A program made the translations under genes and the position numbers. Of a DNA stretch of 64,000 nt, positions 33,179 through 41,501 are shown piece after piece. Position 1 is the stretch's first letter. Every line of letters starts with the position of its first letter. This stretch comes from Bailinhaonella thermotolerans (GTDB lineage Bacteria; Actinomycetota; Actinomycetes; Streptosporangiales; Streptosporangiaceae), in NCBI RefSeq assembly GCF_003594875.1, contig NZ_QZEY01000004.1:1-64000 (forward strand). The letters are read 5' to 3'. The notes beneath the pieces are model-generated. The model did not search any database. It was not told the origin of the DNA and saw nothing but the letters and a program-made list of their open reading frames with translations.

Positions 33179-33901
33179 ATGAGCCCACCGGAGAAGGTCG
33201 ATGTGGCCTTTCGCCCGGTACGGGCGGGCAACGCGTTCGAGGAGACCGTCGAACGCCTGCTCCAGGCGATCAAGCTCGGCGCCGTCGCCCCCGGCGACCG
33301 GCTCCCGCCCGAACGCGATCTCGCCTCGCGTCTGGGCATCAGCCGCGTCACCCTCCGCGAGGCGATCCGCGCGCTCCAGGAGTCCGGATACGTCGAGGTC
33401 CGCCGGGGCCGGTACGGCGGCGCGTTCGTCGTCTACCAGGCCCCGCGCCCCGCCCGCGGCGACCTGGAACGCGCCATCGCCGACCTGGGCGACCGCCTCG
33501 GCGACGTGCTCACCTTCCGCATGGCCGTCGAATGCGGCGCTGCCGAGGCGCTGGCCTCGGCCGACCTGTCGCCCGAGGCGCTGGAGACGCTCGAACGCCG
33601 CCTCGCCGACGTCAACGCCGCCGGTCCCGACGACTACCGCCGCCTCGACACCGCCTTCCACCTGGCGATCGCCGAGCTGACCGGCTCCACCCTGCTCGCC
33701 GGCGCGTGCGCCGACGCCCGCCTCCGCATCACCGACCTGCTCAACGCGATCCCCGTCCTGCGCCGCAACATCGACCACGCCGCGGTCCAGCACGAGGCGA
33801 TCGTCTCCGCCATCCGCCGCCGCGACCCGCGAGCCGCCCGCCGCGCCGTACGAGAACACCTCGAAGGCACGGCGGCGCTTCTGCGCGGATTCCTCGCATA
33901 G
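33179..33901 (+). CDS. FadR-subfamily GntR regulator (FCD domain)
   Basis: Regulator of 240 aa. The N-terminal winged HTH has GDRLPPERDLASRLGISRVTLREAIRAL (about 40-66), followed by a helical FCD ligand-binding domain with the metal-type pattern D..FH..IA and Q-H-x-A-I-V (about 155-215). It is divergent from the amine-catabolism operon and probably senses its substrate or product. AAGGAG precedes ATG 33179. Confidence 0.94.
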   Translation: MSPPEKVDVAFRPVRAGNAFEETVERLLQAIKLGAVAPGDRLPPERDLASRLGISRVTLREAIRALQESGYVEVRRGRYGGAFVVYQAPRPARGDLERAIADLGDRLGDVLTFRMAVECGAAEALASADLSPEALETLERRLADVNAAGPDDYRRLDTAFHLAIAELTGSTLLAGACADARLRITDLLNAIPVLRRNIDHAAVQHEAIVSAIRRRDPRAARRAVREHLEGTAALLRGFLA

Positions 33902-33907
33902 CCGCGT

Positions 33908-33990
33908 TTCGCCGGCGCCTTTTGTCCCGGCGCCTTTTATCGCAACCCCTATTGTCTCAACCCCTTCTGTCCCGGCCCCTTTTGTACGGC
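33908..33990. repeat. About 16-bp tandem repeat with CCCCTTTTGT cores
   Basis: Five variants of CGGCGCCTTTTGTCC follow directly after the regulator stop. The T-rich cores stand out against the local base composition. A standard intrinsic terminator comes right after. Confidence 0.7.
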
Positions 33991-33999
33991 TCGCGCCCG

Positions 34000-34031
34000 A
34001 AGCCCCGGCCGGATTCGGGCCGGGGCTTTTC
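34000..34031 (+). terminator. Intrinsic terminator
   Basis: AAGCCCCGGCC (34000-34010) pairs perfectly with GGCCGGGGCTT (34018-34028) around a 7-nt loop, followed by TTTCTCC. It ends the FadR-type gene. The rest of the gap to 34317 holds no gene I recognise. Confidence 0.88.
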
Positions 34032-34317
34032 TCCTGGCTTCACTCACCTCGGCGCCGGACATTGTCTTCTCTGGCGCGGTTCCTCCCCGTGAACCCATGC
34101 CCCGGCCCGCTCCCGCCCCGAAGCCGACGCCCCGGGGAGCGGCCCCGTGCAAGGGCTCGGGGCGCGCCTCCGGGGCGGGTCCGGGCCCGTTCCCGCTCGC
34201 CCGAGCCTCGGCAGCGCCACCCGATATCCGGCGCGTTCTCGCTCGTCAGGGCCGCATTCCCGAATCGGTTCGCGGTGGCTCTGCGGTTTCCGGGCCGGGA
34301 ATGGGCATACTTTCGAC

Positions 34318-34734
34318 GTGGACGGAATGGTGTCGTACTCCGGCGGACCGGAATCCCGGGTGAACGGGTCCGGGCCCGGCGAGTCATGGGAGGACGAGGT
34401 CGGCGCGCGGATGCGGGACTTCTGCGACCACGGCCTGCCGGGTGATTTCGCGAGGCTGGCCGCCCTGGCCGGGGACGCCTCGTTCCGGGAACTGGAAGCG
34501 CTCGGCCATCGCGCCGGCGGCGATTTCCGCCCCGACGAACTCCTGATGCGCCTGGAATTCCTTCCCTACATCGAGGACGCGGAGTTCGCCGCCCTCGGCC
34601 TCGACGAGGAGGAAATCGCCGCGACCCGCGAATTCGCCTTCGAATGGGCCGAGGAGATCAAACTCCGCCGCGCCGAGGACGGCGACCTCACCCCCCACGA
34701 CGACGACTTCGACATCCCCGACCCCGACATCTGA
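34318..34734 (+). CDS. Acidic protein of unknown function
   Basis: Soluble protein of 138 aa, rich in Asp and Glu, mostly helical by eye, with repeated FRxDEL/REFAFEWAEEIKLRRAE-like segments and an acidic tail (PHDDDFDIPDPDI). I recognise no family. A -10-like TACTTT (34308-34313) sits just before GTG 34318, so the mRNA may be leaderless; ATG 34327 is the alternative start. It converges with the acetyltransferase gene. Confidence 0.65.
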   Translation: MDGMVSYSGGPESRVNGSGPGESWEDEVGARMRDFCDHGLPGDFARLAALAGDASFRELEALGHRAGGDFRPDELLMRLEFLPYIEDAEFAALGLDEEEIAATREFAFEWAEEIKLRRAEDGDLTPHDDDFDIPDPDI

Positions 34735-34801
34735 CCGGCCTCCGGGATCGAGGCCCGTCCCCGGATCGGGGCCCGTGGCAGGCGATGAGGCCCATCCCGG
34801 G

Positions 34802-34848
34802 AATGCGGCCGACTGGGCAATGCGGCCGGACTGGGCAATGGGGCCGGA
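34802..34848. repeat. 17-18-bp tandem repeat, two and a half copies
   Basis: AATGCGGCCGACTGGGC (34802-34818), the same with one inserted G (34819-34836), then a partial copy. It lies between convergent genes. Confidence 0.8.
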
Positions 34849-34887
34849 CCCGGCACCGGGACCGGATCCCGATATCGGGACCAGAAA

Positions 34888-34926
34888 CCCAGGAACCGGT
34901 CCCCGATATCGAGACCGGCCCCTGGG
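34888..34926 (-). terminator. Hairpin terminator of the vgb-vat operon
   Basis: A two-part stem: CCCAGG/CCTGGG (34888-34893, 34921-34926) and CCGGTC/GACCGG (34896-34901, 34913-34918), capped by a CGATATCG core. On the minus strand it is followed by GTTTCTGG. It lies 12 nt after the acetyltransferase stop. Confidence 0.75.
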
Positions 34927-34938
34927 CGGAGCGGAGGG

Positions 34939-35586
34939 CTAGAGCCCCCGCTCCAGCGCGATCTTCTCGATCTCCGCCGGAGTCCCCGACATGATCGTGC
35001 GGACGTGCTCGGTCACCACGTCGATCGGCCAGTCCCACCACGCGGCGCGCAGGAGCCGCTCCACGTCCTCCGCGTCGTACCGCGCCCTGATCGGCTGCGC
35101 CGGGTTCCCGCCCACGATCGTGTACGGCGGCACGTCCCGCGTGACCAGCGACCCCGTGGCGATGATCGCCCCGTCGCCGATCCGCACGCCCGGCATCACC
35201 GTGACCCCGTTGCCGAACCACACGTCGTTGCCCACGACCGTGTCGCCCCGGCTCGGCATCCCGGTGACCAGATCCAGCGTCGCCTCGGCCCACGCGCCCC
35301 CGAACATGGTGAACGGGAACGTGGACACGCCCATCGTCGGGTGCTCGGCGCCCGCCATCAGGAACCGCGTCCCGGAGGCGATCGCGCAGTACTTCCCGAT
35401 GACGAGCCGCTCCGGCCCGTAGGCGTACAACACGTTCCGGGTCTCGAACTCGGTGGCGTGCTCGGGGTCGTCGAAGTACGTGAACTCGCCGACCTCGATC
35501 CGCGGATCGGTGACGAGCGGCTTCAGCAGCACGACACGCGGGTGCTCCGCCAGCGGGTGCACCACGTTCGGATCGGGATGGCTCAT
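34939..35586 (-). CDS. Vat/CatB-type xenobiotic O-acetyltransferase
   Basis: Acetyl-CoA-dependent acyltransferase of 215 aa with a left-handed beta-helix (hexapeptide repeats such as IGKYCAIASGTRFLM and VVGNDVWFGNGVTVMPGVRIGDGAIIATGSLV). The catalytic His is H82 in AGAEHPTMG, the position known for VatD. Vat enzymes inactivate streptogramin A; CatB enzymes act on chloramphenicol. Its ATG overlaps the stop of a Vgb-type lyase gene (ATGA), the same partner pair found in staphylococcal streptogramin resistance, which favours a streptogramin role. Confidence 0.9.
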   Translation of the reverse strand: MSHPDPNVVHPLAEHPRVVLLKPLVTDPRIEVGEFTYFDDPEHATEFETRNVLYAYGPERLVIGKYCAIASGTRFLMAGAEHPTMGVSTFPFTMFGGAWAEATLDLVTGMPSRGDTVVGNDVWFGNGVTVMPGVRIGDGAIIATGSLVTRDVPPYTIVGGNPAQPIRARYDAEDVERLLRAAWWDWPIDVVTEHVRTIMSGTPAEIEKIALERGL

Positions 35587-36524
35587 GAGTTCGACTCCTC
35601 ACTCCCGGGAACCGCCCGGGGAACCGCCCCGGTAACCGCCCCGGGCACCTCCACGCGCGCCAGGGACCCGTTCTCCAGCGCGCACCACACCGCCCCGTCG
35701 TGCGCCGCGATCCCGTGCGGCTCGGACCCCGGCGTGGGCAGGTCCCAGGAGGCGATCTCGCCGTCCACGGTGATCCACCCGACGCGGTTGCCGCCCCACT
35801 CGGTGAACCACAGCGCCCCGTCGGGCCCCGTGGTGATCGCGTGCGGCCGCCCCTGCCGGTCGGGCAGCGGGAACTCGGTGATCTCACCCTCGGTCGTGAT
35901 CCGCCCGATCTGGCCCGCGCCGATCTCGACGAACCACAGCGCGCCGTCCGGCCCGGCGCAGACGCCCACCGGCGCCGCGCCTTCCGTCGGCAGCGGGTGG
36001 ACCCGCGTCGAGCCGTCCACGGCGATGCGCCCGATCGCGTTCGCCTGGTTGAGCGTGAACCACAACGCCCCGTCGGGACCCGCCGCGATGGCCGAGGGGA
36101 AGGCGCCGGGGGAGTCGTACTCCGTGATCTTCCCGTCCACCGTGATCCGCCCGACGCGGCCGGCGTTGAGCAGCGTGAACCACATCGCGCCGTCCGGCCC
36201 CGCGACGATCCCGAAGGGCCCGCCCTCGGGGGTGTCCGGCGCGAACGAGGTGACCCGCCCGTCCGCGGTCACCCGCCCGACGCGATGCGACTTGTACTCG
36301 CTGAACCACAACGCCCCGTCGGGACCTGGCGTGATCACCGTCGGCCCCGCCCCGGCCTGGAAGGTCGTGACGCGCCCGTCCCGGTCCCGGCGGCCGATCA
36401 GGCCCGCGTGGACCAGCGTGAACCACAAGGCGCCGTCCGGCCCCTCCGTCAGCGAGTACGGCCCCGCGTCCGCCGCGCTCACGCCGTACTCGCGAACCGG
36501 GCCGGCCTCACGCGGCCCCGTCAT
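35583..36524 (-). CDS. Virginiamycin B lyase (Vgb)-type beta-propeller
   Basis: Protein of 313 aa made of seven propeller blades, each carrying GPDGALWFT and GRITVDG-like motifs. Vgb opens the streptogramin B ring by elimination. The residues I recall as important in staphylococcal Vgb are present at the same numbers: H228 (RPHAI), E268 and H270 (SEPHGI) and E284 (ALENG). It is the first gene of an operon with the Vat-like acetyltransferase. ATG 36524 lacks a ribosome site; GGAGGGAG instead lies 6 nt before an in-frame ATT at 36539, a rare possible start. Confidence 0.9.
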   Translation of the reverse strand: MTGPREAGPVREYGVSAADAGPYSLTEGPDGALWFTLVHAGLIGRRDRDGRVTTFQAGAGPTVITPGPDGALWFSEYKSHRVGRVTADGRVTSFAPDTPEGGPFGIVAGPDGAMWFTLLNAGRVGRITVDGKITEYDSPGAFPSAIAAGPDGALWFTLNQANAIGRIAVDGSTRVHPLPTEGAAPVGVCAGPDGALWFVEIGAGQIGRITTEGEITEFPLPDRQGRPHAITTGPDGALWFTEWGGNRVGWITVDGEIASWDLPTPGSEPHGIAAHDGAVWCALENGSLARVEVPGAVTGAVPRAVPGSEESNS

Positions 36525-36756
36525 CTCAGTGGAGTGAATGTCGATCTCCCTCCGCCTTCAGGAATGGGATGCGGTGGAACAGACTACCCAGCATGGCGGT
36601 GTTCGCCAGTGGTATCCGCAACAGTGGACACACCGCCCGAACCGGGACGTCGTGCGAGGGTCAGGTGGAAGCGGGCGCGCCTGGCGGGCCGGGGTCGGTC
36701 GCCCGGAGGCGGTTGGTTACGGTCAGGCGAGAGTTCTGTGATGGTGGAGGCCGTAA

Positions 36757-37692
36757 ATGATTTACCTGGGTGGAAGCGACCGGATTGGGACTGTTCATCC
36801 GCGTTTCGAGGTGGACGCTCCCGAGCCGACGTTCCTCGCCGCGCATCCCCGCCTGCCCCTGGTGTACGCGGTGCACGAGCGGCCCGACGGTGGGCTCGGC
36901 GTGTACGACCGGGAGCTGGAGCCCGTGGCGATCCTGCCCAGCGGCGGGAACGGGCCGTGTCACCTCGCCGTGGACCCCTCAGGGCGGTGGGTGGCCGTGG
37001 CCCACTACGGCGACGGGTCGGTGGCCGTCCACGACCTCGGCGCGGACGGCGTCCCGACCGGCGTGCGCGTCCTCGCGGGGGAGGGCGGCGGCCCCCACCC
37101 CAACCAGGACGGCCCCCACGCCCACCAGTGCGTCTTCGGCGACGACGGCGTCCTGTACGTCACGGACCTGGGCTCGGACGAGATCCGCCGGTACCGGCTG
37201 GGCGAGGAGATCCAGACCCTGGACCCGGTACGGCTGAAGCCCGGCGGCGGCCCCCGCCACATGACCACCGACGGCCGCCACTGGTACGTCGCGAACGAGC
37301 TGGACGCCACGGTCTCCGTGCACGACCGGGCGTGGACGGAACTGTCCAGGACCCCGGCGAGCGGGTTCTCCGGCCTCAACTACCCGTCGCACATCGAGCT
37401 CTCCGCCGACGGCCGCCACCTGTACATCGCCAACCGGGGGCCCGACACGATCGGCGTCTTCGCCGTCGGGGACGGCCGCGTGACGCCGGTCGCCGAGGTC
37501 TCCTCCGGCGGCGCGTGGCCCCGGCACTTCGCCCTGGCCGGCGGCCGTGTGTACGTCGCCTGCCAGCGCGCCGGCCACGTCGCCGTGTTCAGCCTGGCCG
37601 GCGGCCTCCCCGAGCCGACGGGCGAGACCATCGCGCACCCCGGCGCCGCCTGCGTCCTCCCCGTCACCCCGGCCGAGCACGAGGACGGTTAG
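36757..37692 (+). CDS. Lactonase-family seven-bladed beta-propeller (Pgl-like)
   Basis: Soluble protein of 311 aa, slightly shorter than typical 6-phosphogluconolactonases of the YbhE type. Family motifs are NGPCHLAVDPSGRWVAVAHYGDGSV, the segment GPHPNQDGPHAHQCVF (about 110-127), GGGPRHMTTD, NYPSHIELSADGRHLYIANRGPDTI and WPRHFALAG. It probably hydrolyses a sugar lactone in the oxidative pentose-phosphate pathway or a related route. It starts at ATG 36757 after GGTGGAGG. Confidence 0.9.
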   Translation: MIYLGGSDRIGTVHPRFEVDAPEPTFLAAHPRLPLVYAVHERPDGGLGVYDRELEPVAILPSGGNGPCHLAVDPSGRWVAVAHYGDGSVAVHDLGADGVPTGVRVLAGEGGGPHPNQDGPHAHQCVFGDDGVLYVTDLGSDEIRRYRLGEEIQTLDPVRLKPGGGPRHMTTDGRHWYVANELDATVSVHDRAWTELSRTPASGFSGLNYPSHIELSADGRHLYIANRGPDTIGVFAVGDGRVTPVAEVSSGGAWPRHFALAGGRVYVACQRAGHVAVFSLAGGLPEPTGETIAHPGAACVLPVTPAEHEDG

Positions 37693-37707
37693 GGCGCGGC
37701 GGCGAGC

Positions 37708-37735
37708 CCCCGCCCGGCGCGTTCGCCGGGCGGGG
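37708..37735 (+). terminator. Hairpin terminator after the lactonase gene
   Basis: CCCCGCCCGGCG (37708-37719) and its perfect complement (37724-37735) around a 4-nt loop. It lies 15 nt after the stop codon. Confidence 0.75.
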
Positions 37736-37900
37736 CGGAGGGCGGCGGCCACTCCTCGCCGCCTTCCACGCCGGCCCGCCGGCTCCCCGCGACGGCCTCG
37801 CCGTGACAGCCCGCCGCGATCCCCGCAGTGATCCGCTCCCAGCCCGCCATGGTCCCGCCGGCTGCCGCCGCGGTCCCGCCGTGAGCCGGGCGTGGTCCCG

Positions 37901-38980
37901 TCAGGGCTGCGGAGCGCAGGCGGACTGCCCGGACCGGGGCCGGGGGACCGCCGGGACCGACAGGAGCCGTTCCAGGTACTCCGGATCCCGCCCCTGCTCT
38001 GACGCCACCACCTTGCTGTACCGCGTGGTGTCCACCGACCAGTCGTAGTTGCCGCGGATCCAGCCCTTCATGACCTCGACCGCGCCGAGCACCGTCTCCT
38101 GGTCCTCAGGCGGCACGTCCAGCGAGTCCATGAGCTTGGGCAACTGCGGCTCGATCTCGACGAACGTGCGCAGCCGCGCGTTCGCCATGGCCACCGCCTC
38201 GTCCACCGCCTCCTGGAGCGAGACGCCGCGCTCGTGCGCGATGGACATGACCAGGTTCGTGCACTCGCCGTGGACGAGCTCCTTCCGCAGCGAGAACACG
38301 TCGTTGTTCCAGCAGACCACGTCCGCGGTGATCAGCCGCAGCTCCTGGTACTCCGGCGTCTCCAGCACCCGCGCGGGCACCTCGCGCCCCGCGGCGAGCT
38401 CGCCGACGTCCACGCAGGCCGGCATCGCGCCGCCGCCCCGCCTGATCTCCACGAACTCCTCGACGCCGGGGATCCGCCCCTGGAGACGGTTGCGCGTCTC
38501 CCGGCAGTAGGCGTCGAAGTACAGCTTCATCGACGCGCGGTACCGCTCCTGCCAGCTCTCCGGCATGTATCCGCGCATCTGCCGCCACATGTCGTCCAGC
38601 GCCGCCTGCAGTGGCGACGAGGGCGGGGTGTCCGCCGGCCTCCCCACGGGGATCCGGTCCAGCATGGCCTCCATGACCGCGTCCACCGCAGCCGGATCGC
38701 GCCCGAGCACTCCCTCGTCGAACTGGTCGTCGAACAAGAACAACCAGCTCATGAACTCCGCCGTCAGGAACAGGCGCGCCCTGTCCACATCCGGGGAGGT
38801 CATCGAGGCGAAGTAGCCGATGCGCCAGGCGTCGAACCGCTCGCAGGCGGCCTGGGTGCCGGTGAGCCGGAATCGGCGCACCCAGTCGTAGACGTGGGCC
38901 TCGGCCTCGGGAAGCAGGGGGTTGATCCGGTGGGGGAACGGCATGGAGAAGTCGGAAAGCCGAATTTGCCACTCGCTCAT
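37901..38980 (-). CDS. Class I terpene (sesquiterpene) synthase
   Basis: Cytosolic terpene cyclase of 359 aa. The Mg-binding Asp-rich motif is DDQFDE at 84-89, and the NSE motif is N226-D-x-x-S230-x-x-x-E234 (NDVFSLRKE). The RY pair near the C-terminus (TTRY) is also present. Length and motif spacing fit bacterial sesquiterpene synthases that cyclise farnesyl diphosphate; the product cannot be predicted. No P450 or prenyl-diphosphate synthase lies nearby. GGAGAACAG precedes ATG 38980. Confidence 0.95.
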   Translation of the reverse strand: MSEWQIRLSDFSMPFPHRINPLLPEAEAHVYDWVRRFRLTGTQAACERFDAWRIGYFASMTSPDVDRARLFLTAEFMSWLFLFDDQFDEGVLGRDPAAVDAVMEAMLDRIPVGRPADTPPSSPLQAALDDMWRQMRGYMPESWQERYRASMKLYFDAYCRETRNRLQGRIPGVEEFVEIRRGGGAMPACVDVGELAAGREVPARVLETPEYQELRLITADVVCWNNDVFSLRKELVHGECTNLVMSIAHERGVSLQEAVDEAVAMANARLRTFVEIEPQLPKLMDSLDVPPEDQETVLGAVEVMKGWIRGNYDWSVDTTRYSKVVASEQGRDPEYLERLLSVPAVPRPRSGQSACAPQP

Positions 38981-39192
38981 CTGTTCTCCGCTCCGGGCCG
39001 CGGAAAATGATCTCCATTCAGCCGTACGGCGGTGCAGCCCGCGCCGCCGTACCGATCCCTTCCCGAACCGATGATGGACCGAAAGTAAGTCCTTCGCTAC
39101 ATTCATCCGGATTACGGACCTGCCACGCAGTTCTTCCCTTCGCGTGGGTGTAGGTTCGCGGGGCCCGTGTCGGTGCAGGTCAGCGTGCCGAT

Positions 39193-39933
39193 TCAGGCGG
39201 CGAGCCGCCGTACCGACGTGATGGCCCAGCGCAGGGTGAGAAGGGCGAGACCGGTGGTGAGCGCGAGGGCGAGCGGAATCGACCCGTCCCGGAAGTCACC
39301 GGCGAACAGCGCCCGCCCCGCTTCGACCGCGTGGTACAGCGGATTGGCCGCCGCGATCGCCTGGAGCCAGCCGGGGGCCAGCGCCATCGGCAGGATGATG
39401 CCGGTGAGCAGCAGCATCGGCACGTACAGCGTGGCGTTGAGCTGCGCCAGCCCGTTCTCGTCGCGGGCGGTCAGCGCCAGCGCGTACGACAGGGTCGCCG
39501 ACAGCAGGCCCAGCGCGGCCACGAGCACCAGCGTGAGCGCGACGCCGAGCGGGTTCGCGCGCATGCCCATCAGGGCCGCCAGCCCCAGCAGCAGCGCGGC
39601 CTGGCCGACCAGCACGACCATGTCCCGCAGCGCGGGCGCGAGGACCAGCGCGGCCCGGCTGACCGGCCCGGCGGCCAGGCGTTCGAGCACTCCGGCGCGC
39701 AGCCGCGCCAGCATGCCGTACCCGACGGACAGCCCGCTGGAGAGCGCGATCAGCACCAGCGCGCCGGGCGTGAAGTCCCGCAGCGCCGAGCCGCCGGGCA
39801 TCAGCCCGTCCAGCAGCGGGGCGAACAGCACGAGCCACAGGACCGGCTGCACGACCCCGAACAGCAGCCAGAACGGGTTGCGCAGGCTGCCCCGCACCTC
39901 GTGCGCGAACAGCAACCGGACGTCCTTGATCAT
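39193..39933 (-). CDS. ABC-2-type transporter permease (DrrB-like)
   Basis: Membrane protein of 246 aa with six TM helices. ABC-2 motifs are FGVVQPVLWLVLFAPLL near 25-41 and MLLLTGIILPMALAPGWLQAIAAANPLYHAVEAGR near 170-205. It partners the DrrA-like ATPase 76 bp upstream. Such systems export antibiotics, lipids or polyketides. ATG 39933. Confidence 0.92.
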   Translation of the reverse strand: MIKDVRLLFAHEVRGSLRNPFWLLFGVVQPVLWLVLFAPLLDGLMPGGSALRDFTPGALVLIALSSGLSVGYGMLARLRAGVLERLAAGPVSRAALVLAPALRDMVVLVGQAALLLGLAALMGMRANPLGVALTLVLVAALGLLSATLSYALALTARDENGLAQLNATLYVPMLLLTGIILPMALAPGWLQAIAAANPLYHAVEAGRALFAGDFRDGSIPLALALTTGLALLTLRWAITSVRRLAA

Positions 39934-40009
39934 GGGGGAACCCCTTCACCTCAGGGAACTCGCGGGGGGAGCCGCCCGCCCGGCCGGGGCGGGACGGGGT
40001 GCCTGGAAG

Positions 40010-40972
40010 TCAGGCGGCGTCGCGGAGGGAGCGGCCGGTCTGGCGCAGGAAGACGTCGTCCAGGGTGGCCCGCCGCAGCGAGATCGCCTCGACCCGGAGC
40101 CCGCCCTCCTCGATCGCCCGCAGCAGCGCGGGCAGCGCGCTGTCGCCGTCCCCGACGTACGCCCGCAGCCCGCCGCCGTCGCCGCCGACCTCCCTGACGT
40201 ACGGCTGCGCGGCCAGCAGCCGGGACGCGGGCTCCGCGTCGGCGGCGGGGACGCGCAGCGTGATCACGTCCCCGGAGACGCGCCGCTTCAGCTCCCCGGG
40301 GGTCCCGGCGGCGACCACGCGCCCGTGGTCCACGATGGCGAGGCGGTCGGCGAGCGCGTCCGCCTCGTCCAGGTAGTGCGTCGTGAGCAGCACCGCCGTG
40401 CCGCCGTCGCGCAGCCCGCGGATCTCCTGCCAGAAGGCGGCGCGGTTCCGCGGGTCGAGCCCCGTCGTCGGCTCGTCCAGAAAGATCAGCTCCGGCCGGT
40501 GGGCGAGCCCGATGGCCAGCGCGAACCGCCGCCGCTGCCCGCCGGACAGCGTGCGCGCGGGCCGGTCGGCCACGTCCGTCAGCGCGAACACCTCCAGCAG
40601 CTCGGCCGCGCGCCGCGCCGCCTCCCTCGCCGACAGCCCGTGGAGCCGGGCCGCCAGCACGACGTTCTCACGCCCGCTCACGGTCTCGTCCACGCCGCCG
40701 GCCTGGCTCACGTAGCCGATGCGCTCCCGGACCCGGCGCGGCTCGCGCAGCAGGTCGTGCCCGGCGACGCGGGCCGAGCCCGCGGTGGGGGCGGTCAGGG
40801 TGGCCAGCATGCGCACCGTGGTGGTCTTGCCCGCGCCGTTCGGGCCGAGGAGCCCGAAGACCTCGCCCGCGCGCACGTCCAGGTCCACCCCGCGTACGGC
40901 GTGCACGGGCTCGCCCCGCCGTACCGGATAGGTCTTCTCCAGGCCCGTGGCCTCGACGATCAGGTCGCTCAT
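40010..40972 (-). CDS. ABC transporter ATPase (DrrA-like)
   Basis: ATPase of 320 aa. Walker A is GPNGAGKTTT (about 43-52), signature LSGGQRRRFALAIGL, Walker B LIFLDEPTTGLDP and the H-loop LTTHYLDEAD. The C-terminal extension (about 235-320) is typical of daunorubicin-resistance DrrA ATPases. Its ATG overlaps the stop of the PadR regulator (ATGA), so the order PadR-ATPase-permease is one operon. Confidence 0.95.
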   Translation of the reverse strand: MSDLIVEATGLEKTYPVRRGEPVHAVRGVDLDVRAGEVFGLLGPNGAGKTTTVRMLATLTAPTAGSARVAGHDLLREPRRVRERIGYVSQAGGVDETVSGRENVVLAARLHGLSAREAARRAAELLEVFALTDVADRPARTLSGGQRRRFALAIGLAHRPELIFLDEPTTGLDPRNRAAFWQEIRGLRDGGTAVLLTTHYLDEADALADRLAIVDHGRVVAAGTPGELKRRVSGDVITLRVPAADAEPASRLLAAQPYVREVGGDGGGLRAYVGDGDSALPALLRAIEEGGLRVEAISLRRATLDDVFLRQTGRSLRDAA

Positions 40973-41499
40973 GGCAGCTCGTCCTTCTCGATCCGGGGGA
41001 TGGCGTCCTCGATCCAGTCGAGCTCGGCGCGTGTGCGGGCCATGTTGAGGCGCACGCACTCGGTGATGTGGCGCGGCGCGCCGTACTGGACCTTGCCCTC
41101 GATCGCGGGCTCGCACATCGCGAGGAGACTCCGCAACTGGGCACTCCGCGAGCCGAGCGCGCTCAGCAGTTGCTCCTTGGGCATGTGGTTCATGAAGGTC
41201 AGGGCGGCCTGGAACGGGTCGATCACCGGCTTGACCCGCCACCACGCCTCCGCCAGCAGGCGCTGGAACTCCTGCCTGCCGATGTCGGTGATGCCGTAGA
41301 CGGTGCTGCCGCCCCTGCCCTTCTCGACGATCTCCAGCAGACCCTCCTGGGACATCTTGGTCAGCCCGTGGTAGATCGAGCCGAACGCCACGTTCGCCCA
41401 CTGATCGGCGCCCCAGAGCTCCAGCCTGCGCCGGATCTCGTAGCCGTTGAGGGTCTCGTCGTGCAGCACGCCCAGGATGAGCAGTCGTGTCGAGGACAT
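40969..41499 (-). CDS. PadR-family transcriptional regulator
   Basis: Regulator of 176 aa: PadR winged HTH (LLILGVLHDETLNGYEIRRRLE, about 5-26; FGSIYHGLTKMSQEGLLEI) and a C-terminal helical dimer domain (about 95-176). It likely represses its own operon with the DrrAB-like exporter, releasing when an exported compound binds. ATG 41499 lies about 7 nt after a -10-like box, so the mRNA is probably leaderless; a TTG at 41517 would fall inside the promoter. Confidence 0.93.
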   Translation of the reverse strand: MSSTRLLILGVLHDETLNGYEIRRRLELWGADQWANVAFGSIYHGLTKMSQEGLLEIVEKGRGGSTVYGITDIGRQEFQRLLAEAWWRVKPVIDPFQAALTFMNHMPKEQLLSALGSRSAQLRSLLAMCEPAIEGKVQYGAPRHITECVRLNMARTRAELDWIEDAIPRIEKDELP

Positions 41500-41501
41500 G
41501 A

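Noticed and set aside
31183-33351. Long minus-strand frame over the glutamine-synthetase-like gene
   Set aside because: It is out of frame with the GS, ALDH and operator features and shows no protein motif.
34939-36524. Recently acquired resistance plasmid fragment
   Set aside because: GC content, codon use and coupling style match the neighbours, and there are no mobile-element genes or repeats flanking the pair.
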